The notes beneath the pieces were generated by a model. That model made no database searches and had not been told where the DNA came from. It saw only the letters and a list, made by a program, of their open reading frames with translations. Below, in pieces: positions 27,948-36,418 of a stretch of DNA of 64,000 bases. Within the stretch, counting starts at the first letter, position 1. Every line of letters starts with the position of its first letter. This stretch comes from RYN-230 sp963813975. GTDB lineage: Bacteria > Actinomycetota > Actinomycetes > Streptosporangiales > Streptosporangiaceae. The position numbers were made by a program, and so were the translations under genes. The stretch covers positions 62,001 through 126,000 of the forward strand of contig CAWFAP010000004.1 in NCBI GenBank assembly GCA_963813975.1, written 5' to 3'.

Positions 27948-28607
27948 TCAACGTTCCTCGTCGCCGTTCCTGTTCCCCGCCTGCGCCGCGGCCCCCGGCG
28001 GTGGATCGGCGGGGGCCTCCGGCCCGGGTTCGGCCGCGGTCCCGGGCGACTCGTCACCTTTGTATACATGCGGCGCGAGGGTGCCGATGAACGGAAGATT
28101 CCGGTACTTCTCGGCGTAGTCGAGACCGTACCCGATCACGAACTCGTTCTCGATGTCGAAGCCGGTGTAGGCGACGTCCACGTCCATCCGCGCGGCCGCG
28201 GGCTTGCGGAGCATGACACACACCCGGACCGAGGCCGGGCCGCGCGAGCGCAGGTTGCCGACCAGCCAGGACAGGGTGAGCCCCGAGTCCACGATGTCCT
28301 CGACCACCAGCACGTCCTTGCCGGTGATGTCGGTGTCGAGGTCCTTAAGGATCCGGACCACCCCGGAGGACCGGGTCCCCGAGCCGTAGGAAGACACCGC
28401 CATCCAGTCCATCTCGACCGGCATGTGCATGGCCCGGGCCAGGTCGGCCATGACCATGACGGCTCCCTTGAGTACCCCGACGAGCAGGAGTTCGCGCCCG
28501 GCGTAATCGGTGTCGATCTGCGCGGCCAGCTCGGCCACCCGGGCCTGGAGCCGGGCGGCCGGGATCAGCACGTCCTTCAGCTCCGCACCTACGTCACTCG
28601 CGTCCAC
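27948..28607 (-). CDS. hpt: Hypoxanthine phosphoribosyltransferase
   Basis: Salvages hypoxanthine and guanine with PRPP. The 219-residue protein has LLVGVLKGAVMVMADLARA, the PRPP loop VLVVEDIVDSGLTL and GFDIENEFVIGYGLDYAEKYRNLP. An extra 35-residue Pro/Ala/Glu-rich tail follows VYKGD. GTG 28607 (MDASDVGAEL) has GGAGG five bases upstream; the longer frame to 28658 is not needed. It overlaps the end of tilS by 14 bases, the usual tilS-hpt-ftsH order. Confidence 0.97.
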   Translation of the reverse strand: MDASDVGAELKDVLIPAARLQARVAELAAQIDTDYAGRELLLVGVLKGAVMVMADLARAMHMPVEMDWMAVSSYGSGTRSSGVVRILKDLDTDITGKDVLVVEDIVDSGLTLSWLVGNLRSRGPASVRVCVMLRKPAAARMDVDVAYTGFDIENEFVIGYGLDYAEKYRNLPFIGTLAPHVYKGDESPGTAAEPGPEAPADPPPGAAAQAGNRNGDEER

Positions 28608-29688
28608 CGGTCGCCTCCGCCTCGGTCCGGTCCGGCGGCCCCGCCCTGACTGGCCCACCTCTGCTTAGCCTGCCTGCGCTGAACAGCAGCCTCCCATACC
28701 GCCGTTGCACGCGGACGGCCCCGGGCAGGTCTGCCCCGCGCTGGCCGTGCCACCCGGTCACCAGGGCGTCCAGTGCGGCCATGTGGGCGGCGCTCAGCGA
28801 GCCTCCCGGGCAGCCCGCCAGCAGGGCCGCCTGGCGCAGGACCCGGGTCCGGATCGCCGGCGCCAGCGCCGCGAGCCCGTCAATATCCGCAACGGACAGG
28901 ACCGTGCTGCCCCCGTCCGCGGCGTGCGCCGCCGGGGCGCCGGGCTGGATCCGCCACTCCTCGCCGCGGGCGATGGCGTCCAGGGCCTCGCAGTCCGCGC
29001 TGAGCTGGGCCGCGCTGCGGGCCAGCGCCTCCGCGATCCCCGGGCCGAGGGCTTCCTCCAGGGCGGGCAGCGCCTGATGGCGGACCCGGACCCTGGCGTA
29101 CGACGGGTCGGAGTTGTGCGGGTCGTCCCACGGGTCGAGGCGCTGCGCCAGGCAGGCCTCGCGGAGCGTGGCCCGGCTGAGCCCGAGCATGGGGCGGCGG
29201 AAGCGGCCGCGCCGGGCGGGCATGCCCGCCAGGGCCCGCGCGCCGGAGCCGCGGGCCAGCCCGAGCAGCACGGTCTCCGCCTGGTCGTCCCGGGTGTGGC
29301 CGAGCAGCACCGCCACGGCGCCGGTCTGCGTCGCTGCCTGCTCGAGCGCGGCGTACCGGGCCCGGCGCGCGGCGGCCTCGGGGCCGCCGGCCCCCGGAAG
29401 CCCGTCCACGGTCACCCGGACCTGGCGCACCGGGTCGAGCCCGAGGGCGCCCAGGGCGCCCGTGACCTTGTCCGCCTGGGCGGCCGAGCCCTCCTGCAGG
29501 CCGTGGTCCACGGTCACGCCGCCGGCGCGCAGCCCCCGCCGGGGGGCCTCATGGGCCAGCGCCGCCGCCAGGGCCAGCGAGTCGGCGCCGCCCGAGCACG
29601 CCGCCAGGACCAGGTCCCCGGGCTCCAGGTCAGCGAGGGATCCCCGCACGCAGGCCCGGGCCTGGGCTACGGCGGGGTGCGGCCCCAT
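28594..29688 (-). CDS. tilS: tRNA(Ile)-lysidine synthetase
   Basis: Converts the wobble cytidine of tRNA-Ile(CAU) to lysidine. The N-type ATP pyrophosphatase loop is SGGADS (32-37), followed by VTVDHGLQ, LLGHTRDDQAETVLLGL, and RPMLGLSRATLREAC. The helical region WDDPHNSDPSYARVRVR is diagnostic. The 364 residues lack the long C-terminal domains of the E. coli enzyme, as is usual in actinobacteria. ATG 29688 lies six bases after the metalloprotease stop. Confidence 0.96.
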   Translation of the reverse strand: MGPHPAVAQARACVRGSLADLEPGDLVLAACSGGADSLALAAALAHEAPRRGLRAGGVTVDHGLQEGSAAQADKVTGALGALGLDPVRQVRVTVDGLPGAGGPEAAARRARYAALEQAATQTGAVAVLLGHTRDDQAETVLLGLARGSGARALAGMPARRGRFRRPMLGLSRATLREACLAQRLDPWDDPHNSDPSYARVRVRHQALPALEEALGPGIAEALARSAAQLSADCEALDAIARGEEWRIQPGAPAAHAADGGSTVLSVADIDGLAALAPAIRTRVLRQAALLAGCPGGSLSAAHMAALDALVTGWHGQRGADLPGAVRVQRRYGRLLFSAGRLSRGGPVRAGPPDRTEAEATGGRE

Positions 29689-29694
29689 GGCCGG

Positions 29695-30804
29695 TCAGCC
29701 GCCCGCGGCCAGCGCGCCTCCGCGGCCCACCCGGTCGAGCCACAGTTCCGGCCGGTCGAACTCGTCCTTGGTCGGCAGGGTCTGCGGCGACGTCCACACC
29801 TTGTTGAAGGTGGCCATCCCCGCCTCCTCCACGACCGCCTTGACGAATCGTGAGCCCTGCGCGTACTGCTTCATCTTCAGGTCGATGCCGAGGATGCGGC
29901 GCAGCGCGCGCTCCGTGCGCCCGGCCGTGCCGCGGCGCTCGTTGAACCGCTGCCTGATCTGCTCGACCGAGGGCACCACCTGCGGGCCGACGGCGTCCAT
30001 CACGTAGTCACCGTGCCCCTCGACCAGGGTCATGACGCTGGTCAGCCGGTCCAGGATCTCGCGCTGCCGGGGAGTCTGGATGGCCTCGAGGACGCTGTCC
30101 CCGCCGCCGTCGCGCACCGCGCCGGCCACGGCGTCCGCCGCGGAGCGCAGCCGTCCCAGGATCGTCGCCGGGTCCAGGTCCGAGGCGAGCAGGAACTCCG
30201 TCATCTGCTCCTGGACATACCCGCGCAGCCAGGGCACCGAGGTGAACTGGGTCCGGTGCGTCTCCTCGTGCAGGCACACCCAGCGGCGGAAGTCATGCGG
30301 GTTGACGCCCAGTTCACGCTCGACCATCACGATGTTCGGCGCGACCAGGGTCAGCCGGCCGGCGGGCGCGACGCCGTTCGGGGCGCTCGGGTCCGGCGGC
30401 AGGAAGAGCTCGTACTGGCCGAGGACCCGGCTGGCCAGGTAGGCCAGGATCAGCCCGGCCTGGACCCCGGTGACCCGGGAGCCCACCGCCGTGACCACCG
30501 ATCCGCCCGGCGCGTTACCCCGCTCCCGCAGGTGCTCGGCGAGCGGGTCGAGCACGACCCGGAAACCGTCGACGTTGGCCCGGATCCATCCCGGCCGGTC
30601 CACCACAGCCACCCAGCCGTCGTCGTCAGTCGGGCCGGACATGCCGGTCACCGCCCGGACCGGCTCGGACACCGTGTCGGCGAGCGCGCGGAGTTCCGCG
30701 ACTACCGCCCGCGCCTCACCCAGACTGACCTGGGGTCCTGGACGGGCCCACCTGACTCCGGTCGAGATGGCCACGTCCCAATCGATCATCTGCCCGCTGC
30801 TCAC
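29695..30804 (-). CDS. Zinc-dependent metalloprotease family, DUF2342 (Rv3626c type)
   Basis: A 369-residue protein of a family often annotated as coenzyme F420 biosynthesis-associated. It has the zincin motif HEETH (179-183) in WVCLHEETHRTQF. A downstream acidic helix TLVEGHGDYVMDAVG probably provides the third ligand, and QRFNERRG follows. No signal peptide, so it is cytoplasmic. GTG 30804 is the first start after dacB; ATG 30789 is an alternative. It lies between dacB and tilS as in mycobacteria. Its substrate is unknown and the F420 link is not established here. Confidence 0.9.
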   Translation of the reverse strand: MSSGQMIDWDVAISTGVRWARPGPQVSLGEARAVVAELRALADTVSEPVRAVTGMSGPTDDDGWVAVVDRPGWIRANVDGFRVVLDPLAEHLRERGNAPGGSVVTAVGSRVTGVQAGLILAYLASRVLGQYELFLPPDPSAPNGVAPAGRLTLVAPNIVMVERELGVNPHDFRRWVCLHEETHRTQFTSVPWLRGYVQEQMTEFLLASDLDPATILGRLRSAADAVAGAVRDGGGDSVLEAIQTPRQREILDRLTSVMTLVEGHGDYVMDAVGPQVVPSVEQIRQRFNERRGTAGRTERALRRILGIDLKMKQYAQGSRFVKAVVEEAGMATFNKVWTSPQTLPTKDEFDRPELWLDRVGRGGALAAGG

Positions 30805-30855
30805 CCCCCCACCGTACGTGCTCGGCGGAGGCGGGGGGGCCCGCTGGGCTGTGGT

Positions 30856-32355
30856 TCACCGGCTCCGGCATCCGCAGCCAGCGAGCGCGGAGGCCATCCG
30901 GTCCAGCCCGCCGGCGGCCCGGCCCAGGTTCACGGGCCGGACCCGGTTAGTCATGAACGCAAAGGCCAGCACCCGTCCGCTGGCGTCATAGACCAGGCCC
31001 GCCAGGGTGGCCACGCTGCTCAGGTTGCCGGTCTTGGCCCGGACCAGGCCGCGGGACCGGGCGGTGAACCCGCCGAACACGCTCCCGCCCGGGGCGAGGG
31101 TGCCGGAGAAACCGGCCACCGGCATGCCGGTGATGGCGGCCCGCAGGCGGCCCTGGGCGCCCGCCGACGCGAGGCTGACCAGGTGGGCCAGCACAGCCGG
31201 GGCGATCCGGTCCTGCGGTGAAAGGCCGGAGCCGTCAACCAGGTGGATCCCGCCGGGCACGCCGAGCCTGCGCAGCACCGCGGTGACCGCTGCGGCCGCG
31301 CCGCTGAACAAGGCCGGCCGCGCCTCGTGCCGGGCTACCTGGCGGGCCAGGTTCTCGGCGATCACGTTGTTGCTCTCGCGCAGCATCCAGTCCACGATCG
31401 CCGACAGCGGCGGGGAGGAGACCGCGGCGAGGGTGGCCGCGTGTGCTGCCGCCTTCCCCGGGCCAGCCTGACCGGTGACGCGGATCCCGTCAGCGCCCAG
31501 GAAAGCCGCGAAGGCGCTGGCCGCCTGCCCGGCGGGGTCGGCAGACCGGGGCCGGAAATTGCCGGGGTCGTCGGCGTCCTCCGGCGCACCGCCCGGGGCC
31601 AGCCGGCCCTGGTCGACCTCGAGCGAGGTGATCGCGGTGACGTTGCCGGTGGTGATGTAAGCCCCTGGCCACCCCGGCGCCAGCGGCGGCCCGCTGAATA
31701 GCGAGGTGTCGTAGCTCAGCCGGACCGAGTGGAGGCCCCGGGCCCGCAGCGTCCGGGCGGTGGCGGCCGCCAGGGCCTTGAGGGTGGCCGGCTGCGGGTA
31801 GTCCCCCGCGGGCACGGGCCCCGCGGCCAGGGTCGGATCTCCCCCGCCGACCAGCACAATCGACCCGGGCGACGGGCCGGCGGCCACCCGGGTGGTGAAC
31901 CGGGCCGAGGGGCCGAGGACATCCAGCGCAGCGGCCGCGCTGACCAGCTTGGTCGTGGAGGCCGGCTGGAGCATGGCCCCGGCCCCGCGGGCGAACAGCA
32001 CCCGGCCCGTCGCGGGGTCGATGACCTCCGCGCCGGCCTGCTTGCCGAGCATCCCGGAGCCGAGCACCCCGGACAGCGCGGCGGTCAGGCCGCGGCTGGT
32101 GGGCACCGGCGCGGAGGACCGGGTGCCCGCCAGTACCTGGCTGGCCGCCGCGGCCGGGCGGGGGGCGACCCGCGCGACGTTCCACCGGGCCAGCTGGACG
32201 GGCATCAGCGCGGCGACGGCCACGCCGGCGCCCAGCGTGAACACGCTGATCATGGCGAGCGCGATCACCATGATGGCGCGCAGCCGGTTCACCAACGGCC
32301 GGTTCGGCACTGGCCCCTTCACCACTGGCCGGTTCGCCAACGCCCATCCCCTCAC
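30856..32355 (-). CDS. dacB: D-alanyl-D-alanine carboxypeptidase, PBP4/DacB type
   Basis: Extracytoplasmic penicillin-binding protein that trims or cuts peptidoglycan stem peptides. The 499-residue protein has a membrane anchor (IMVIALAMISVFTLGAGVAVAAL) and SxxK in PASTTK (about S133, K136). SxN in RESNNVIAEN and KTG in RAKTGNLSSV follow. The start is uncertain: GTG 32355 gives MRGWALANRPVVKG. The frame stays open to 32448, across the divergent ppa promoter, which is unlikely to be coding. The segment before the anchor is an imperfect NRP repeat. Divergent from ppa. Confidence 0.93.
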   Translation of the reverse strand: MRGWALANRPVVKGPVPNRPLVNRLRAIMVIALAMISVFTLGAGVAVAALMPVQLARWNVARVAPRPAAAASQVLAGTRSSAPVPTSRGLTAALSGVLGSGMLGKQAGAEVIDPATGRVLFARGAGAMLQPASTTKLVSAAAALDVLGPSARFTTRVAAGPSPGSIVLVGGGDPTLAAGPVPAGDYPQPATLKALAAATARTLRARGLHSVRLSYDTSLFSGPPLAPGWPGAYITTGNVTAITSLEVDQGRLAPGGAPEDADDPGNFRPRSADPAGQAASAFAAFLGADGIRVTGQAGPGKAAAHAATLAAVSSPPLSAIVDWMLRESNNVIAENLARQVARHEARPALFSGAAAAVTAVLRRLGVPGGIHLVDGSGLSPQDRIAPAVLAHLVSLASAGAQGRLRAAITGMPVAGFSGTLAPGGSVFGGFTARSRGLVRAKTGNLSSVATLAGLVYDASGRVLAFAFMTNRVRPVNLGRAAGGLDRMASALAGCGCRSR

Positions 32356-32471
32356 GAGATGCTTAGATTCCGGAAGCGGGGATCCAGCCGCCAGCCCCCG
32401 TGAGCCAGGAAGGCGGCCTGGATACCTCCAGGCCCCGGAGTCAATCACCTTCGCGGCCAGGGAGCGACACC

Positions 32472-32960
32472 GTGGAATTCGATGTACTCGTCGAGATCCC
32501 CAAGGGGCAACGCAACAAGTATGAGATGGACCATGAGAGCGGCCGCATCCGGCTGGACCGGATGCTGTTCACCTCGACGCGGTACCCCTCGGACTATGGC
32601 TACGTCGAGGACACGCTGGCCGACGACGGGGATCCGCTCGACGCGCTGGTGCTCCTGGAGGAGCCTACGTTCCCGGGCTGCCTGATCCGCTGCCGGGCCA
32701 TCGGCATGTTCCGGATGCGGGACGAGAAAGGGCTGGACGACAAGGTCCTGTGTGTCGCGTCCACCGACCCCCGGATGTCCGGTCTCGCCGACATCGACGA
32801 CGTGGCTGAGTTCGACCGGCTGGAAATCCAGCACTTCTTCGAGGTCTACAAGGCCCTGGAGCCGGGCAAGGAGGTCGAGATCGGCGGCTGGGTCGGCCGG
32901 GCGCAGGCCGAGAAGGAAATCGAGATCTGCCGCCTGCGGCTGCTGGAATCCGCAGAGTAG
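32472..32960 (+). CDS. ppa: Inorganic pyrophosphatase
   Basis: Family I soluble pyrophosphatase, 162 residues. It has EIPKGQRNKYEMDHESGRI, YPSDYGYVEDTLADDGDPLD (the metal-binding DGDPLD with flanking acids) and the conserved closing region IEICRLRLLES. GTG 32472 (MEFDVLVEIPKG) has AGGGAG about seven bases upstream; the frame open from 32400 adds an unrelated leader. It pulls biosynthetic reactions forward by hydrolysing pyrophosphate. Confidence 0.98.
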   Translation: MEFDVLVEIPKGQRNKYEMDHESGRIRLDRMLFTSTRYPSDYGYVEDTLADDGDPLDALVLLEEPTFPGCLIRCRAIGMFRMRDEKGLDDKVLCVASTDPRMSGLADIDDVAEFDRLEIQHFFEVYKALEPGKEVEIGGWVGRAQAEKEIEICRLRLLESAE

Positions 32961-33061
32961 CCCCCGCGGCGGGTCATCGCGGCCGGTCACCATGGTCCGG
33001 AAGGCACCGGTCGCCACCTGACCGGGGCATGACCTGGCCAGGCCCGTTGGCGAGCAGGCCC

Positions 33062-33094
33062 TGTGATGCGCGACACTGTGCATATAACGTGCAC
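33062..33094 (+). promoter_or_regulatory. Candidate Crp autoregulatory site and -10 element
   Basis: TGTGATGCGCGACACT (33062-33077) has the GTG-N8-CAC core of CRP-family sites. It abuts GTGCATATAACGTGCAC (33078-33094), a perfect five-base inverted repeat enclosing the -10-like TATAAC (33083-33088). The crp start codon follows 12 bases later behind AAGGAGG. The geometry suggests autoregulation of crp; no good -35 box is visible at normal spacing. Confidence 0.45.
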
Positions 33095-33106
33095 AAGGAG
33101 GCACCC

Positions 33107-33790
33107 GTGGAACACGCTGAGGACGTGCTCAGCCGGGCGCCGCTGTTTGAGGCGCTCGATGATGAGGGTGCCAAAGCACTGCGGTCCCTGGTGACAGACG
33201 TCGATCTTGTCCGGGCAGAACGGCTGTTCGACGAAGGTGATGGCGGGGACCGGCTCTACGTGGTGCTCGAGGGCAAGATCAAATTGACCCGTGCGGCCCC
33301 GGATGGCCGGGAGAACCTGCTCAGCGTGCTCGGCCCGGGTGAGATGTTTGGCGAGCTGTCACTCTTCGACCCGCGCCCGCGGACGTCGAGCGCGGTCGCG
33401 GTCACCGACAGCCGGCTCGCCGCGCTGGCCCACGACGAGCTGCGGGACTGGCTGACCGGCCGCCCCGACGTGTCCCTGCATTTGCTGCAGGCCCTGGCCC
33501 AGCGGCTGCGCCGGGCCAACGACGTCATGGCTGACCTGGTGTTCACCGACGTGCCCGGCCGGGTGGCCAAGGCTCTGCTCGACCTGGCGGACCGCTTCGG
33601 CGAGCAGACTCCCGAGGGCCTCCAGGTCCACCACGACCTCACCCAGGAGGAACTGGCCCAGCTGGTCGGGGCGTCCCGGGAGACGGTGAACAAGGCGCTG
33701 GCCGACTTCGCGGCCCGGGGCTGGCTGACCCTGTCCGCCAAGTCCGTGCTGATCATCGACGCAGACCGGCTGGCCAGGCGCGCCCACTGA
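33107..33790 (+). CDS. crp: Crp-family global regulator, cAMP receptor protein
   Basis: A 227-residue protein with an N-terminal cyclic-nucleotide fold (LFDEGDGGDRLYVVLEGKIK, GEMFGELSLFDPRPRTSSAVA). A C-terminal winged helix follows, whose recognition helix is in TQEELAQLVGASRETVNKAL. It is orthologous by context to mycobacterial Rv3676 and streptomycete Crp, which control development and carbon use. GTG 33107 has a perfect AAGGAGG site; the longer frame from 33029 is rejected. Convergent with the MBL-fold gene. Confidence 0.95.
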   Translation: MEHAEDVLSRAPLFEALDDEGAKALRSLVTDVDLVRAERLFDEGDGGDRLYVVLEGKIKLTRAAPDGRENLLSVLGPGEMFGELSLFDPRPRTSSAVAVTDSRLAALAHDELRDWLTGRPDVSLHLLQALAQRLRRANDVMADLVFTDVPGRVAKALLDLADRFGEQTPEGLQVHHDLTQEELAQLVGASRETVNKALADFAARGWLTLSAKSVLIIDADRLARRAH

Positions 33791-33816
33791 GATTAGCTGG
33801 CCCTGATCCCCAGCGG

Positions 33817-34680
33817 TCAGGCGCTGACCCCGGGGGGCAGTTCCCCGCGGCTGGCCAGGTAGTCGAGCTGGGCCCGCACCGACCACCGGGCGAAGGGCCA
33901 GAGGCCGCGGTCCACGTCGGCGTAGACGCGGGCAACGATCTCCTCGCCGGTCCGGTCCCCGGCGGCGAGCGCGGCGCGGATCTCGGCGAGCCGCTCCTGG
34001 CGGTGTGAGATGTAGAAGTCGAGTACGGCCGCCGGATCGGCGAGCAACGGCCCGTGTCCCGGTAGCAGCGTGCTCAGCTGCTGTTCGTCCGCGAGCGCCC
34101 GCAGCCGGTCCAGGGTGGCCAGGTAGTCGGCCAGATTGCCGTCCCCGGCGATCACGGTGGTGCCGCGGCCCAGCACGGTGTCCCCGGTGAGCAGCGCGCC
34201 GTCGGCGGGCAGCAGCAGGCAGACCGAGTCGGTGGTGTGGCCGGGCGAGGCCACCACGCGCAGCTCACAGCCGGCCTCGGTGAGCACGTCCCCCGGCCCC
34301 AGGCCTTCCCCGGTGTTGCTCGCCCCCGGGCCGGTGCGCTCACCCGGGCTGCGGCGCAGCGCCGGGTCCGCAGCCAGCACCGGCGCCCCGGTCAGGCTGG
34401 CCAGCCGGGCCGCGCCGGCCGAGTGGTCCAGGTGCCCGTGGGTGAGCAGGATGCGGCTGATCCGCTGCCCCGCGGCGGCGGCCAGGTCCCGGACCCGTCC
34501 GAGGTGCGCCTCGTCGTCCGGCCCGGGGTCCACCACCATCGCCACCGCCGACCCCGGCTCGGCGATCAGCCAGGTGTTGGTTCCGTTGAGGGTCATGGGC
34601 CCGGGGTTCGGGGCGAGGACGCAGCGGGCCCGCGCGGTGCCTGAGCCATCGACCGGCGGGGGGCTGTCCGCCGCCGTCAC
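33817..34680 (-). CDS. MBL-fold metallohydrolase (Rv3677c type)
   Basis: A 287-residue metallo-beta-lactamase-fold hydrolase with the zinc motif LLTHGHLDHSAG, a second His in VASPGHTTDSVCLLL, the Asp in LLTGDTVLG and the His in LLPGHGPLL. The C-terminal helices (GEEIVARVYADV, RAQLDYLASRGEL) resemble the winged helix of LACTB2-like endoribonucleases, so an RNA substrate is possible. GTG 34680 (MTAADSPPPVDG) has GGGAAG five bases upstream. The ribosome site and start lie in a duplicated 52-base segment. Confidence 0.88.
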   Translation of the reverse strand: MTAADSPPPVDGSGTARARCVLAPNPGPMTLNGTNTWLIAEPGSAVAMVVDPGPDDEAHLGRVRDLAAAAGQRISRILLTHGHLDHSAGAARLASLTGAPVLAADPALRRSPGERTGPGASNTGEGLGPGDVLTEAGCELRVVASPGHTTDSVCLLLPADGALLTGDTVLGRGTTVIAGDGNLADYLATLDRLRALADEQQLSTLLPGHGPLLADPAAVLDFYISHRQERLAEIRAALAAGDRTGEEIVARVYADVDRGLWPFARWSVRAQLDYLASRGELPPGVSA

Positions 34681-34832
34681 CGTGCTTCCCGGGACGTTCG
34701 CGCCGCCCGGCGAGCAGAACCCCACCGGCCACTCGGCCGGGCCTGACGGCCCGCCCTCGCGAGCAGGTGCCGGACCGCGCTCACCGTGCTTCCCGGGACG
34801 TTCTCGACCCCCGGCAAGCAGAACCCCACCGG
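34677..34832 (-). repeat. Direct duplication of the MBL gene's start region
   Basis: Two 52-base copies, 34677-34728 and 34781-34832, differ at about four positions and are 104 bases apart. Each carries GGGAAGCACGGTGA, the ribosome site and GTG of the MBL gene. The upstream copy therefore opens a 35-codon frame (34784 down to 34677) that ends in TGA overlapping the real GTG. It could be translated and coupled to the MBL gene, or be a harmless relic. Confidence 0.7.
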
Positions 34833-34839
34833 ACCGTGC

Positions 34840-35748
34840 TCACAGGGGGTACTCCACGTTCAGGTCGGCGGTCAGCCACAGGGCGTCATCGGTCTCGACC
34901 ACCGAGGGAGTCACCGGCCGCAGGTCACGGGGGGCCCGCAGCGCCGTCTCCACCTGCCCGCACGCTCCCACCTCGGCCACGCACACCGCGGTCGGCGGCA
35001 TCAGTCGCAGCTCACGCTGGCGGGCGGCCCGGATCGCCGCCTCCGGCTGCCACCAGGCCACCTCCTCGGCCTCCCCGCCCACGTCCCTGGTCCGCTGGCC
35101 GGGCGGAATGGCGGCGATGAAGAACCGGGTGTCATACCGGCGGGCCTCGACCACCGGGGTGATCCAGCGCGCCCAGGGACGCAGCAGGTCGGAGCGCAGT
35201 ACCAGGCCACGGCGGCCGAGGAAGCCGGCCAGGGACAGCGAATGATCGAGCAGGGCCTGCCGGTCCGCCTCCCACTCCGCGCCGCTGGTGTCCGCGACCA
35301 CGGTTCCGGCGCCGGGGCCCGCCAGCAGCACACCGGACTCCTCGAACGTTTCCCGGACCGCGGCGCAGACGAGTGCCCGCGCCAGGGCCGGGGGGGCGTC
35401 CAGGGCCTGGCCCCAGTCCGACGCGTCCGGCCCGGCCCAGGCCATGCCCTCCTCGGCGTCCCGCGGGTCCACGGAACCTCCGGGGAACACGAACACGCCG
35501 GGAGCGAAGGCCATGGACCGGGCCCGGCGGAGCATGTACACCTCGATGCCGGGCTGGCCGGGCTCCCCGGCGGCCGGCCTCAGTAGCAGCACCGAGGCGG
35601 CGTCACGGGGGGTCACCGGGTCCTTGCGGCCACTGAGGACGTCACGGGCCTGCTCGGCCAGCGCGGACGGCAGGCGCAAGATCGCGTGGTCCGGCGGGCC
35701 CTGGGGGGCCGGGCCCGTGCCGGCCCGTTCAGTCACGCGGCGGGTCAC
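34840..35748 (-). CDS. Nudix hydrolase
   Basis: A 302-residue Nudix protein of the NUDT19-like type. Its Nudix box is split by a long loop: GGSVDPRDAEEGM, then about 35 residues later AAVRETFEESGVLL containing the REx2EE catalytic helix. The start EVYMLRRARSMAFAPGVFVFPGG is typical of the group, whose members can cleave CoA or other nucleoside diphosphates. GTG 35748 lies 20 bases inside the ridA-like gene, so the two are coupled. Substrate unknown. Confidence 0.88.
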   Translation of the reverse strand: MTRRVTERAGTGPAPQGPPDHAILRLPSALAEQARDVLSGRKDPVTPRDAASVLLLRPAAGEPGQPGIEVYMLRRARSMAFAPGVFVFPGGSVDPRDAEEGMAWAGPDASDWGQALDAPPALARALVCAAVRETFEESGVLLAGPGAGTVVADTSGAEWEADRQALLDHSLSLAGFLGRRGLVLRSDLLRPWARWITPVVEARRYDTRFFIAAIPPGQRTRDVGGEAEEVAWWQPEAAIRAARQRELRLMPPTAVCVAEVGACGQVETALRAPRDLRPVTPSVVETDDALWLTADLNVEYPL

Positions 35749-36229
35749 CGACCTGGGCGATCAGCTCGACCTCGACCGGGGCGTCGAGCGGGAGGACCGC
35801 CATCCCGACGGCGCTGCGGGCGTGCCGGCCCGCCTCACCGAACACCTCGAGGAGCAGCTCGCTGGCCCCGTTGACGACCTGGGCCTGCTGGGTGAAGTCG
35901 GGGGCGCTGGCCACGAACCCGGTCACCTTGACCACGCGCACCACAGCCGACAGCCCGCCGGACACCGACGCCACCGCGGCGAGCGCGTTCAGCGCGCACA
36001 CCCGGGCGAGCGCCGCGGCTTCCGCCACGCCCACGTCGGCGCCGACCTTGCCGGTCATCAGCAGTGCGCCGTCGACCATGGGGAGCTGGCCGGCGGTGTA
36101 GACGTACGGGCCGGTGCGCACGGCAGGCACGTAGGCCGCCAGCGGCGGCATGACCACCGGCAGCTCCAGCCCCAGGGCGGCCAGCCGCTCCTCAGGGGAG
36201 CCTCCCGCCACGTCCGGACCGGGCGTCAT
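35729..36229 (-). CDS. RidA/YjgF-family protein (Rv3678c type)
   Basis: A 166-residue member of the RidA superfamily, which in its best-known form hydrolyses reactive enamines and imines. It shows RTGPYVYTAGQLPMVDGAL, KVGADVGVAEAAALARVCALNAL and ARSAVGMAVLPLDAPVEVELIA. The arginine that binds the product carboxylate in true RidA (in NRV-type context) is not clear here, so activity is uncertain. ATG 36229 overlaps the DUF4177 stop by four bases, with GAAGGGCGAG upstream. Confidence 0.93.
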   Translation of the reverse strand: MTPGPDVAGGSPEERLAALGLELPVVMPPLAAYVPAVRTGPYVYTAGQLPMVDGALLMTGKVGADVGVAEAAALARVCALNALAAVASVSGGLSAVVRVVKVTGFVASAPDFTQQAQVVNGASELLLEVFGEAGRHARSAVGMAVLPLDAPVEVELIAQVGDPPRD

Positions 36230-36387
36230 GACTCGCCCTTCGCCCGCTTCATGTAGGCCACCAGCTGCTCGGGATTCGGGCCCGGCACCAGCGCCACGAG
36301 CTCCCAGCCGTCGTCGCCCCAGTTGTCCAGGATCTGCTTGGTCGCGTGCACCAGCAACGGCACCGTCGCGTACTCCCACTTTTGCAT
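36226..36387 (-). CDS. DUF4177 small protein (Rv3678A type)
   Basis: A 53-residue protein that begins MQKWEYATVPLLVHATKQIL and continues WGDDGWELVALVPG, the DUF4177 signature, ending YMKRAKGES. Function unknown. Its stop is coupled to the RidA-family gene (ATGA). A short gap of 31 bases separates it from the end of the SPFH gene. The same small gene sits at this place in mycobacteria. Confidence 0.9.
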   Translation of the reverse strand: MQKWEYATVPLLVHATKQILDNWGDDGWELVALVPGPNPEQLVAYMKRAKGES

Positions 36388-36418
36388 GGCGCCACCCTAG
36401 CGGGCGGGGGGGCCGTCC

